NCBI RefSeq assembly: GCF_900162615.1
Contig: NZ_FUFN01000010.1
Coordinates: 1,804,149 to 1,868,148 of the forward strand
Length of the DNA: 64,000 bases
Source: Virgibacillus proomii
GTDB taxonomy: Bacteria > Bacillota > Bacilli > Bacillales > Amphibacillaceae
Direction of reading: 5' to 3'
Part shown: positions 1 to 7,608 of the stretch, in pieces
Numbering within the stretch: position 1 is the stretch's first letter
Layout of the letters: each line of letters opens with the position of its first letter
Notes under the pieces: generated by a model
Told to the model about the DNA's origin: nothing
The model's input: only the letters and a program-made list of their open reading frames with translations
The model's database searches: none
Made by a program: the position numbers and the translations under genes

Positions 1-792
1 TTGGCTTCGGAAGCTGTGAATGATCTTCGTGAAGTAGATGAGCGAGTGGTACGTATATTTCTTAATGCGATGTACAATCGAAAGCTCAGCAGAAGATCTG
101 TTTCTAGGAAAATTTCTGCACTAAGAACCTTTTTTAAATTTTTGGAACGAGAAGAGATAGTAATAGGCAATCCATTTACATTGATTCGGTTACCAAAAAC
201 AGAAAGCCATATACCGGGATTTTTGTATGCTGAAGAGCTGGAAAAACTATTTGAAGTCAACGATTTAACAGATCCATTAGGTCAACGGGATCAAGCAATA
301 TTGGAATTGCTTTATGCAACGGGAATGCGTGTTAGTGAATGTCAGCAATTAGTTCTTGATAACATCGATTTCACGATTGGTACCGTGTTTGTAATAGGAA
401 AAGGCAGAAAAGAGCGCTACATCCCGTACGGTAAATTTGCAGAAATTGCTTTGGAAACGTACATACAGGATGGTAGACAGTTGTTGTTAGCTAAAGCAAA
501 ACAGCAAACTAATGCATTATTCCTGAATCATCGCGGGTCTCCATTGACAGACAGAGGAATCAGAGATGTATTAAACAGAGTAGTAAAAAAAGCGGCTTTA
601 ACTGTGAATGTACATCCGCATAAATTACGCCATACATTTGCTACACATCTCTTAAATGAAGGTGCTGATTTACGCAGTGTTCAAGAGTTATTAGGTCACG
701 AAAATTTGTCAACAACACAAATATATACTCATGTGACGAAAGATCATTTGCGGCGCGTCTATATGAAAAGTCATCCAAGAGCAAATGATTAA
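1..792 (+). CDS. xerC: Tyrosine recombinase XerC, 5' end cut by window
   Basis: Site-specific recombinase that resolves chromosome dimers at dif together with XerD. The visible 263 residues lack roughly the first 40 residues of the SAM-like DNA-binding domain, since family members are about 300 aa, so the gene starts before the window and the TTG at base 1 is not a supported start. The catalytic domain is intact: the first Arg lies in ATGMRVSE, Lys in GKGRKERYIP, the HxxR box in HKLRHTFATHLL, His in LLGHENLSTTQ, and the nucleophilic Tyr in QIYTHV. It sits 23 bases before hslV, as in the B. subtilis codV-clpQ-clpY-codY operon, which favours XerC over XerD. Confidence 0.95.
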   Translation: MASEAVNDLREVDERVVRIFLNAMYNRKLSRRSVSRKISALRTFFKFLEREEIVIGNPFTLIRLPKTESHIPGFLYAEELEKLFEVNDLTDPLGQRDQAILELLYATGMRVSECQQLVLDNIDFTIGTVFVIGKGRKERYIPYGKFAEIALETYIQDGRQLLLAKAKQQTNALFLNHRGSPLTDRGIRDVLNRVVKKAALTVNVHPHKLRHTFATHLLNEGADLRSVQELLGHENLSTTQIYTHVTKDHLRRVYMKSHPRAND

Positions 793-815
793 TTTTAATT
801 GAAGAGGTGAGAGGC

Positions 816-1361
816 GTGACGAATGGTTTTCATGCCACAACAATATTTGCCATTAAGCACAATGGCCAATGTGCCATGAGTGGTGATGGTCAAGTAACAA
901 TGGGAAATGCGGTTGTCATGAAGCATAAAGCGAAAAAAGTCCGAAAATTATTTAAGGGGCAAGTGTTAGCAGGATTTGCTGGATCTGTTGCAGATGCATT
1001 TACACTTTTTGAGAAGTTTGAAGGGAAATTGGAGACATATAACGGCAATCTTGCGAGAGCCGCTGTAGAACTTGCAAAAGAGTGGCGCAGTGATAAAGTT
1101 TTAAGAAAACTGGAAGCTATGTTGATAGTCATGAATAGAGAGAATATGTTTTTAGTTTCTGGTACTGGTGAAGTGATTGAACCTGATGATGGAATTTTAG
1201 CAATCGGCTCCGGAGGAAATTATGCACTTAGCGCAGGCCGAGCATTGGTTAGATATTCAACGGAGTTAACAGCTAAAGAGATCGCACAAGCTGCCTTAAA
1301 TATTGCCGGAGAAATATGTGTGTATACGAACAATCACATTACACTCGAGGTGCTTGATTAA
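816..1361 (+). CDS. hslV: ATP-dependent protease peptidase subunit HslV (ClpQ)
   Basis: Proteolytic core of the HslUV (ClpYQ/CodWX) protease, a cytosolic double ring fed by HslU. The 181-residue length equals B. subtilis ClpQ and the sequence follows it closely (SGDGQVT, KVRKLF, GFAGSVADAFTLFE, GSGGNYALSAGRAL, EICVYTNN). I chose GTG at 816 because the ribosome site GAGGTGAG (804-811) fits it; an upstream in-frame GTG at 807 overlaps that site. The product begins M-T-N-G-F-H-A-T-T, so Met removal would expose Thr. B. subtilis begins M-S-S-F-H-A-T-T and is reported to use an N-terminal Ser. hslU follows after 18 bases. Confidence 0.95.
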   Translation: MTNGFHATTIFAIKHNGQCAMSGDGQVTMGNAVVMKHKAKKVRKLFKGQVLAGFAGSVADAFTLFEKFEGKLETYNGNLARAAVELAKEWRSDKVLRKLEAMLIVMNRENMFLVSGTGEVIEPDDGILAIGSGGNYALSAGRALVRYSTELTAKEIAQAALNIAGEICVYTNNHITLEVLD

Positions 1362-1379
1362 AGGAGGCCTTTTGGAAGT

Positions 1380-2777
1380 ATGGGAATTGACTACACACCG
1401 AAACAAATTGTGGAACAATTGGATAAATACATTATTGGGCAAAAAAGTGCTAAACGCTCGGTAGCTGTAGCACTGAGAAACAGATACAGGAGAATGCAGC
1501 TTGAAGACAGCCTAAAAGATGAAATTGTTCCCAAGAATATATTGATGATCGGTCCGACTGGTGTAGGGAAAACAGAAATAGCTAGAAGATTAGCTAAGAT
1601 GGTAGGAGCACCATTTGTAAAAGTAGAGGCGACTAAATTTACTGAGGTAGGTTATGTTGGCCGAGATGTCGAATCCATGATTCGTGACTTAGTAGAAATG
1701 TCTGTACGTATGGTCAAAGAAGAAAAAATGAAAAAAGTTTTAGATAAAGCAGAAAAGGAAGCAAATAAGCAATTAGTTAAACTTTTAGTTCCACAGGCAA
1801 AAACAGAAAACCAGACGAAAAACCCGTTTGAAATGTTATTTTCTTCACAGTCAACGAATAACGAGGATGATGATAAGTCATCTGCAAAAAATGAAGAAAT
1901 TCGTAATAAGCGAAAGCGGGTAGAGCATCAATTAGCTTTAGGAGAATTAGAGGATCATCTTGTATCTGTGGAAATAGAAGAACAGGCTCCATCTATGTTC
2001 GATATGTTACAAGGCTCCGGTATGGAGCAGATGGGCATGAACATGCAGGATGCATTAAGTCAGTTTATGCCAAAAAGAAAAAAGAAACGCAAATTACCAG
2101 TATCGGAAGCAAGAAAAGTATTAACTCAACAGGAAGCTGCTAAGCTTGTTGATATGGAAGAAGCCGTTCAGGAGGCTATTCAACGAGCAGAACAGGCTGG
2201 TATTGTATTTATTGATGAAATTGATAAAGTAGCAGGCAAGCAAGAACAATCTGCTAATGTATCAAGAGAAGGGGTTCAACGTGACATTTTACCGATCATT
2301 GAAGGTTCTACTGTTGTTACAAAGCATGGTCCAGTAAAAACAGATCATATATTATTTATTGCAGCCGGTGCTTTTCATATGTCGAAACCTTCTGATCTGA
2401 TTCCTGAACTCCAAGGAAGATTCCCGATTCGTGTTGAATTGGAAAAGCTCTCTACAGAGGATTTCAAACGTATCCTCAAAGAGCCATCTAACGCTCTATT
2501 AAAGCAATATACAGCTTTGTTACAAACAGAAGGTATAAATATAGTTTTTACAGACGAAGCTGTAGATAGACTAGCTGAAATAGCTTATGAAGTAAATCAA
2601 GAAATGGATAATATAGGAGCTAGAAGACTCCATACTATTTTAGAAAAATTGCTGGAGGATCTTTCCTTTGAAGCACCAGAAATTAATATGGATACCATTG
2701 AAATTACTCCAGCTTACGTTGACGAAAAACTCAGGGCTATCGCTAAAAATAAAGATTTAAGCCAATATATACTATAA
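1380..2777 (+). CDS. hslU: HslU (ClpY) ATPase/unfoldase subunit
   Basis: AAA+ unfoldase that recognises, unfolds and threads substrates into HslV. 465 aa, normal for the family. Walker A GPTGVGKTE lies near residues 57-65 and Walker B GIVFIDEIDK near 273; between them is the charged, variable I-domain (about 110-240) specific to HslU. The sensor-2 region GARRLHTILEKLLEDLSF is present, and the C-terminal tail DLSQYIL is the conserved peptide that docks into HslV. AAGGAGG (1361-1367) precedes ATG 1380. It is co-transcribed with xerC, hslV and probably codY. Confidence 0.97.
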   Translation: MGIDYTPKQIVEQLDKYIIGQKSAKRSVAVALRNRYRRMQLEDSLKDEIVPKNILMIGPTGVGKTEIARRLAKMVGAPFVKVEATKFTEVGYVGRDVESMIRDLVEMSVRMVKEEKMKKVLDKAEKEANKQLVKLLVPQAKTENQTKNPFEMLFSSQSTNNEDDDKSSAKNEEIRNKRKRVEHQLALGELEDHLVSVEIEEQAPSMFDMLQGSGMEQMGMNMQDALSQFMPKRKKKRKLPVSEARKVLTQQEAAKLVDMEEAVQEAIQRAEQAGIVFIDEIDKVAGKQEQSANVSREGVQRDILPIIEGSTVVTKHGPVKTDHILFIAAGAFHMSKPSDLIPELQGRFPIRVELEKLSTEDFKRILKEPSNALLKQYTALLQTEGINIVFTDEAVDRLAEIAYEVNQEMDNIGARRLHTILEKLLEDLSFEAPEINMDTIEITPAYVDEKLRAIAKNKDLSQYIL

Positions 2778-2802
2778 ACTAAAGATCGAATGGAGGATCA
2801 TT

Positions 2803-3582
2803 ATGGAACTATTAAATCGTGCAAGAAAAATTAACGCAATGCTACAAAAATTCGGAGGAAAATCAGTTGACTTTAATGATATGTCTGCATCTTTACGTGA
2901 TGTAATTAAAGGGAATGTATATATTTTAAGCAGACGTGGAAAGCTTTTGGGCTTTGCTATCAATCAAGAAATTGAAAATGAAAGAATGAAAACGATGCTA
3001 GAGGAACGTCAATTTCCTCAAGAATATACAGAAGGTTTATACAATATTCATGAAACAACAGCTAATTTAGGTATTGATAGCCCACATACTGTTTTTCCAG
3101 TAGAAAATCGTGACTTATTCCAAAACGCTTTAACAACGATTGTACCAATTATTGGTGGAGGAGAAAGATTAGGAACATTAATCCTTGGTCGTCTAAATGG
3201 AGAATTTAACGAAGATGATTTATTATTGGCTGAATATGGTGCAACAGTAGTAGGAATGGAAATCCTTCATGAAAAATCTCAAGAGATTGAAATGGAAGCA
3301 AGAAGTAAAGCTGTTGTACAAATGGCAATTAGCTCTTTATCATATAGTGAATTAGAAGCAATTGACCATATTTTTGAAGAACTTGATGGTAGTGAAGGAT
3401 TACTTGTAGCAAGTAAAATTGCTGATCGAGTTGGAATTACAAGATCAGTCATTGTTAATGCGTTAAGAAAGTTAGAAAGTGCTGGTGTTATTGAGTCTCG
3501 TTCATTAGGAATGAAAGGAACATACATCAAAGTACTAAATCACAACTTCCTTGTAGAATTAGAAAAATTACGTTCAAGATAA
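2803..3582 (+). CDS. codY: GTP- and branched-chain-amino-acid-sensing repressor CodY
   Basis: Global nutrient regulator that represses stationary-phase, transport and, in B. subtilis, motility genes when GTP and Ile/Leu/Val are plentiful. 259 aa, the family length. The N-terminal GAF domain (about 1-155) has FPVENRDLF and IVPIIGGGERLGTLIL. The C-terminal winged helix (about 200-255) has SKIADRVGITRSVIVNALRK and GMKGTYIKVLN, almost identical to B. subtilis. GGAGGA (2791) serves ATG 2803. A terminator follows at once. Unlike B. subtilis, 2.7 kb separate it from flgB, where a candidate CodY box lies. Confidence 0.97.
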   Translation: MELLNRARKINAMLQKFGGKSVDFNDMSASLRDVIKGNVYILSRRGKLLGFAINQEIENERMKTMLEERQFPQEYTEGLYNIHETTANLGIDSPHTVFPVENRDLFQNALTTIVPIIGGGERLGTLILGRLNGEFNEDDLLLAEYGATVVGMEILHEKSQEIEMEARSKAVVQMAISSLSYSELEAIDHIFEELDGSEGLLVASKIADRVGITRSVIVNALRKLESAGVIESRSLGMKGTYIKVLNHNFLVELEKLRSR

Positions 3583-3591
3583 GATTGTAAA

Positions 3592-3616
3592 GCCAGAGCA
3601 TGTTGCTCTGGTTTTA
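3592..3616 (+). terminator. Rho-independent terminator after codY
   Basis: Inverted repeat CCAGAGCA / TGCTCTGG with a three-base loop followed by TTTTAT, nine bases past the codY stop. It closes the xerC-hslV-hslU-codY operon. Confidence 0.85.
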
Positions 3617-3639
3617 TAATTGATAAAGAGATCCTAAAA

Positions 3640-3740
3640 GTTAAAGCTTAGTGTGGTGACATGAGACTCCCATTTCAAGAGTTATAGAGAGAACGAAAAA
3701 AGTTGAAGTGGGAGGATAATAATACCTAAATGCCTAATTT
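3640..3740 (+). repeat. Degenerate copy of intergenic repeat family A
   Basis: The stretch keeps the pattern of the better copies (compare 40931-41117): GAGACTCCCATTTCAAGAG, then an A/G-rich arm, GAAGTGGGAGG, and CCTAAATGCC. The outer arms GGTGCCGT/ACGGCACC are eroded. It is assigned by eye and its ends are uncertain. Confidence 0.45.
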
Positions 3741-3839
3741 TTCCGGAAAGGGAATTTCCTTCTTTATATACAGAGAATTTTTTAAAGGCAGTATATAGTA
3801 ATAAAACAATGCTGGAAGTTCCGTGTGTTTAATCACGCT

Positions 3840-4912
3840 AATTTTTCTTCTTATGAAGCCGGTTAATAAGCGTATTCCGATGGATAAATAGCTGTTTGGC
3901 TGCATGTACTATATTCATATTGCAATCATAATAAATAATAAATCACGCCTTGATTCCTCATATGATTCATCCATGATCCATTTTGCCAAACGTTTTTTTA
4001 TATAGCTGAGAAATGTTGTATCAATCCGTTCTGGAAAAATTGCTAGTAAGTAGGCCATGAATAGAAATCAAAAATTTCCGATTGTAATTTATGCTTTTTG
4101 ACAAAACTCAGTAAATGTTCGGCTTTATGATAGGATGTGTTTACCTGTAAAAGAGAATCACAAATGGTACCGCTAATGCTGAGTGATTGAAGATTATCTA
4201 ATCGATAGCATACATACTATTAGAAAGGCAGCTGACTTATGCCTAAAGCATTCCATAGCCTGATATTCATCTTCTAAATTTAAAATGGCCTTTGGAATAA
4301 ATAATTTTTTACCATTAAACACATTGATCATTGGATGATTTTATAAATATGCCACGCGACCTCATTGAAAGACCAAAGAATTATTTTGGTTGCTGCAATA
4401 AGACATTGACATGCAGTAAAATCATGATGATGCAATAATGTTTTGTTCGCTCATTCATATAGAGATGTTGACAATACTGTTTAACTCGTATTGGATCAGC
4501 AAATTTACTTAATAGCAATAGTTTATAAATGATTCAAGGATGTTTTTTCTAATTCATCCACTTGTTTAATAACTGCTTCTTTCCACATTAATTCAATATC
4601 CTTCTTGACTAATTTTGCATATGGCATTATTTTTTAGGGGTATCGATAATCCCTAATACAACTTTTGTTTGATTAGGGAACAGCTACTTCAGGGAGAACG
4701 TTTTTCTCATTGTGAATATCTTTCTCTTCATAGATGACAAAATCATTTTTTAACAATACGTCTTTTGACGGACGATGAGAAGCCCCTACACGTCTATAAT
4801 TAGAAGCGGCAATAAATTTGCCACATCAGTTAAACGATACTGAAAATGACAGTACTTCTGTAATCGCTTTCATATCATTTTGTGCATCTTGCACGAAATC
4901 TTCCACCTGCTT
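3840..4912 (-). pseudogene. Remnant of a PucR/CdaR-type transcriptional regulator
   Basis: Reading the - strand, AAGGAGGG (4913-4920) precedes a GTG near 4905 and the residues MEDFVQDAQNDMKAITEVL, after which stops and frameshifts alternate with recognisable pieces. These are an EVAVP piece of the sensor region, then AKLVKKDIELMWKEA as in the linker of sugar-diacid regulators, then KFADPIRVKQYCQHLY. Near 3860-3900 comes AAKQLFIHRNTLINRLHK, the C-terminal helix-turn-helix of the PucR/CdaR family. At least five disruptions exclude function. It diverges from the dead oxidoreductase to its right, so the two were probably a regulator and its target. The family call rests mainly on the HTH; the ligand is unknown. 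Confidence 0.65.
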
Positions 4913-5079
4913 CCCTCCTTAAATTCATAACTCCTATTACTTTATTTTATCACGCTATATTTTTAAATAATTAAACATTAAATTTGTTTATTCTAACTGG
5001 AGATTTTTTTGATATGACATATAAAATGGAATTTGAATGACTCATTCAAGGGATGATCTGGTGAGTAAAAGTAGATATC

Positions 5080-5315
5080 ATCATGGTTAAGGGTGGTGTA
5101 ATGGGTTCAAGTATTGCTAATAATCTCCTTAACGATGGAAAAAATTATTGTATTTGAAAAAGATCCAATCTATGAATTTTTTTCTACAGCAACAAGCGCG
5201 GGTGGTATTAGACAATTATTTCCAACAGTTGTGAATATCGAAATGGGGGAAACTTAGGATTCAAACATACCGGACATTTCCAGAAGATATGGCAATTTGC
5301 TTTGTATCTATTTCT
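5080..5315 (+). pseudogene. 5' remnant of an FAD-dependent (DAO-family) oxidoreductase
   Basis: In shifting + frames the translation gives VDIIMVKGGVMGSSIANNLL (a Rossmann beta-alpha-beta with the first Gly of GxGxxG lost), then KIIVFEKDPIYEF and STATSAGGIRQLFPTVVNIE, then RIQTYRTFPEDMA. These match the N-terminus of D-amino-acid/sarcosine/glycine oxidase-like enzymes. One frameshift and two in-frame stops are visible. The rest of the gene does not continue on this strand: matching middle segments appear inverted at 5320-5650. Substrate cannot be told. Confidence 0.65.
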
Positions 5316-5319
5316 TGCT

Positions 5320-5650
5320 AAAAATGATGATAATCGTTTCTCCTTCATGACGGAAATAAACGCTTGTTGGATCAATTGTAAGAGGAAATGTTTACATAGT
5401 GGTTTAGCAATATTAAACTGAATAATTTGCCGCTTAAACAGGATTACTGGAATAGGAAAACCTAATTTTTACTTAAATGCAGTGCCCAAGCTCCAGTACA
5501 AGTCCTAACAATCGGAGCATGATGATAGGCATCGTGCACAGAAAAAGCGATCTTCTTTTTCTGGAGTAAGAAAAACCTCCATGCAATACATTGCGACTTA
5601 GCCGATCAAAAGCTATTTAGCTTCTACTCGAACACGCACTTATCAGTAAT
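5320..5650 (-). pseudogene. Inverted middle part of the same oxidoreductase
   Basis: On the - strand three frames give, in order, VRVEAK and FSVHDAYHHAPIVRTCTGAWA (near 5500-5550), KRQIIQFNIAKPL (near 5420) and TIDPTSVYFRHEGETIIIIF (near 5335-5390). These are the successive middle motifs of a DAO-family oxidoreductase (the 'NCAGAWA'-type motif, the 'P..RG/KRQ' strand and the 'Y.R...' strand). They are collinear with one another but opposite to the N-terminal part at 5080-5315, so this block was inverted. No convincing C-terminal part was found to its right. Confidence 0.55.
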
Positions 5651-6200
5651 AAAGGTAAGCATTCTAATAATGGTCTTAGGTTTGTAAAGCATTGTTTTTT
5701 CAGTATATACAGGGCTTTAACACCGATTATCTAAATCAATCTTGCTATGATTCGAAAGTCCTTTTACCTTTATGAAATTAGGTGATTTCTCACATATCTT
5801 ATTATTCGTGAAGAAAAAGGTGATTGTTGTTCACTAGTCTTATTTCAAAAACTATTCCATCTCCTCTATAAACAGTAAAATCAATGAATGGACAACCAAT
5901 TTCTATGTTAGGAAGCAGTCGAAAGTAAAAAAATAGCTCACTTTTCATCTTAAAATAAAAGACAAATTATAAAATAAGACGTAGTATATGAGTAAATCAG
6001 GACTTTTTTTGCATGGCATAAGAACTATAAATAAATATAAAAATCTGTATTTTCCTAAAATTCGACAACTAAATGTAACAAAATAGGATGTAACAAAATA
6101 AAAATGTATTAAAATAGTAATTCTGGGCATGGTTGTAGTAAAAAATAACTAGTAAAAAATGACTATCTTTTGTTTTTTTGAAGAAAAATGTCGGAAACCG
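5651..6200. other. AT-rich stretch with no recognisable gene
   Basis: Stops occur in all frames, no ribosome site is followed by a sustained frame, and no repeat family member is visible. A 61-codon - strand frame (5945-6130) is AT-rich, hydrophobic and lacks a ribosome site. This is probably further decayed remnant of the island between codY and flgB. Confidence 0.5.
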
Positions 6201-6224
6201 ATAGACTTTAGTGGAAATATGACT

Positions 6225-6251
6225 TAAACTATTCGTAGATAAAAATGATAC
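6225..6251 (+). promoter_or_regulatory. Candidate SigD-type promoter of the fla/che operon
   Basis: TAAA (6225-6228), a 15-base spacer, then AATGATAC, against the SigD consensus TAAA-N15-GCCGATAT: the -35 and spacing are perfect and the GATA core of the -10 is kept. A SigA-type reading of the same bases (TTAAAC, 17, GATACT) is also possible. B. subtilis has both kinds upstream of flgB. Assigned by position and pattern only. Confidence 0.4.
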
Positions 6252-6257
6252 TTTATA

Positions 6258-6272
6258 ACTGTTCAGAAAAAT
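6258..6272. promoter_or_regulatory. Candidate CodY-binding box upstream of flgB
   Basis: ACTGTTCAGAAAAAT matches the CodY consensus AATTTTCWGAAAATT at 12 of 15 positions, including the central TTCAGAAAA. It lies just downstream of the candidate promoter and about 30 bases before the flgB start, a position where binding would block transcription. CodY repression of fla/che is established in B. subtilis. Confidence 0.45.
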
Positions 6273-6302
6273 AGTGTTAGTACTTTTTTAGGAGTGGATA
6301 AT

Positions 6303-6698
6303 ATGAATTTGTTTGGTGGAACAATTCAATCATTGGAAAATTCAATGAATTATGCTTCCGCAAAAAACCGAGCTATTTCTACAAATATAGCAAATTTGGA
6401 TACGCCAAACTACAAAGCAAAAGATGTACAATTTAAGAATGTTTTAGCAAATGAATTAGCAAAGCCACTAGAAGCTAAACGAACGCATCACAAGCATCTA
6501 GCATTTAAAAATGATACCGTTAATGGGTATCGGACTGTGACGAAACATAGTACTTCTTATCAGCATAATGGTAATAATGTCGATGTCGACAAGGAAATGG
6601 CTGATTTAGCAGAAAATCAGATTTATTATCAGGCACTCGTAGACCGGATAAATGGAAAGTTTGGAAGTTTACAAACTGTATTGAGGGGAGGAAGGTAA
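6303..6698 (+). CDS. flgB: Flagellar proximal rod protein FlgB
   Basis: Structural subunit of the proximal rod of the flagellar basal body, exported by the flagellar type III apparatus. 131 aa. The N-terminal rod signature AISTNIANLDTPNYKAKDVQF (about 25-45) and the helical C-terminus YYQALVDRINGKFGSLQTVL are typical. I chose ATG 6303, eight bases after AGGAG (6290-6294); an upstream GTG at 6294 overlaps that site. First gene of the fla/che operon, overlapping none and one base from flgC. Confidence 0.95.
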   Translation: MNLFGGTIQSLENSMNYASAKNRAISTNIANLDTPNYKAKDVQFKNVLANELAKPLEAKRTHHKHLAFKNDTVNGYRTVTKHSTSYQHNGNNVDVDKEMADLAENQIYYQALVDRINGKFGSLQTVLRGGR

Positions 6699-6699
6699 C

Positions 6700-7149
6700 A
6701 TGACAATGTTCAACGCGCTCCATTCCAGCGCAAGTGCATTAACAGCTCAAAGACTTCGCATGGATGTTATTTCCTCTAATATCGCAAATGCACAAACAAC
6801 AAGAGCCACTATCAATGACGCTGGTGAAGTAGAGCCATATCGTAGGAAAATGGTAACCATGCAACCGCAAGCAAATTCATTTCAATCATTTTTACATAAA
6901 GCAATAGGAAATCATTCTTCTAATGGAGTTAAAGTAACTGGAATAGTGGAAGATGAAAACCCATTTAAGCAAATGTATAATCCCGAGCATCCTGATGCCA
7001 ATGAAGATGGGTACGTTCAACTACCAAATGTAGATCCGTTAAAGGAAATGGTAGATTTAATGAGTGCAACTAGATCCTACGAAGCAAATATAACTTCATT
7101 AAATGCAAGTAAGTCCATGTTAATGAAAGCATTGGAAATCGGTAAATAA
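6700..7149 (+). CDS. flgC: Flagellar proximal rod protein FlgC
   Basis: Proximal rod subunit assembled together with FlgB and FliE. 149 aa, in the family range. The rod-family N-terminus LRMDVISSNIANAQTTR and the C-terminus DLMSATRSYEANITSLNASKSM are present; the latter is the helical region shared with hook and distal-rod proteins. GGGGAGGAAGG upstream overlaps the end of flgB, indicating coupled translation. A 100-base gap to fliE holds no obvious terminator. Confidence 0.95.
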   Translation: MTMFNALHSSASALTAQRLRMDVISSNIANAQTTRATINDAGEVEPYRRKMVTMQPQANSFQSFLHKAIGNHSSNGVKVTGIVEDENPFKQMYNPEHPDANEDGYVQLPNVDPLKEMVDLMSATRSYEANITSLNASKSMLMKALEIGK

Positions 7150-7249
7150 CGTAAGCATCATTTATTCTGCCATTTTACAACTATTTTAAGGTTAATAAAA
7201 TATATTGGAAGAAAATGAAATTAGTTATTAGGAAAAGGAGTGACTTGTA

Positions 7250-7558
7250 ATGATCCTATCGATCGGAAACCAAACACAACAGCTGACGAAGATGGCACCA
7301 CTTGAGGAAAAGTCAGTACGATCACCTGGCGAAGCTCAAGCAAATTTTGCAGATACATTAAAAAAAGCTATTGCTAATGTTAATGAATCTCAAGTAGCTT
7401 CAGATAAGAAAACAGAAGCACTGGCCAATGGAAACATTGATGACTTACACAATGTGATGATTGCAGCGCAAAAGTCCAGTATTACACTAGAAGCAACTGT
7501 ACAAATCCAGAAAAAAGTAGTAGATGCTTATAAAGAAATTATGAGCATGCAAGTGTAA
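7250..7558 (+). CDS. fliE: Flagellar hook-basal body adaptor FliE
   Basis: Small protein joining the MS ring (FliF) to the rod. 102 aa. The C-terminal half is the FliE domain: FADTLKKAIANVNESQVASD, then DDLHNVMIAAQKSSITLEATVQIQKKVVDAYKEIMSMQV. AAAAGGAGTGA precedes ATG 7250. Its place between flgC and fliF is the standard order. Confidence 0.94.
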   Translation: MILSIGNQTQQLTKMAPLEEKSVRSPGEAQANFADTLKKAIANVNESQVASDKKTEALANGNIDDLHNVMIAAQKSSITLEATVQIQKKVVDAYKEIMSMQV

Positions 7559-7608
7559 AACATAACAAAAAATAGACTAATTATTACAGCACGTTGGTGG
7601 GGGAACTT

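Noticed and set aside
3840..5650. Considered as an active insertion sequence or prophage fragment
   Set aside because: No transposase or integrase motif, no terminal repeats seen; the remains read as a metabolic regulator and an oxidoreductase.
5945..6130. 61-codon - strand frame in the codY-flgB gap
   Set aside because: AT-rich, hydrophobic by composition, no ribosome site, and it lies among pseudogene remains.
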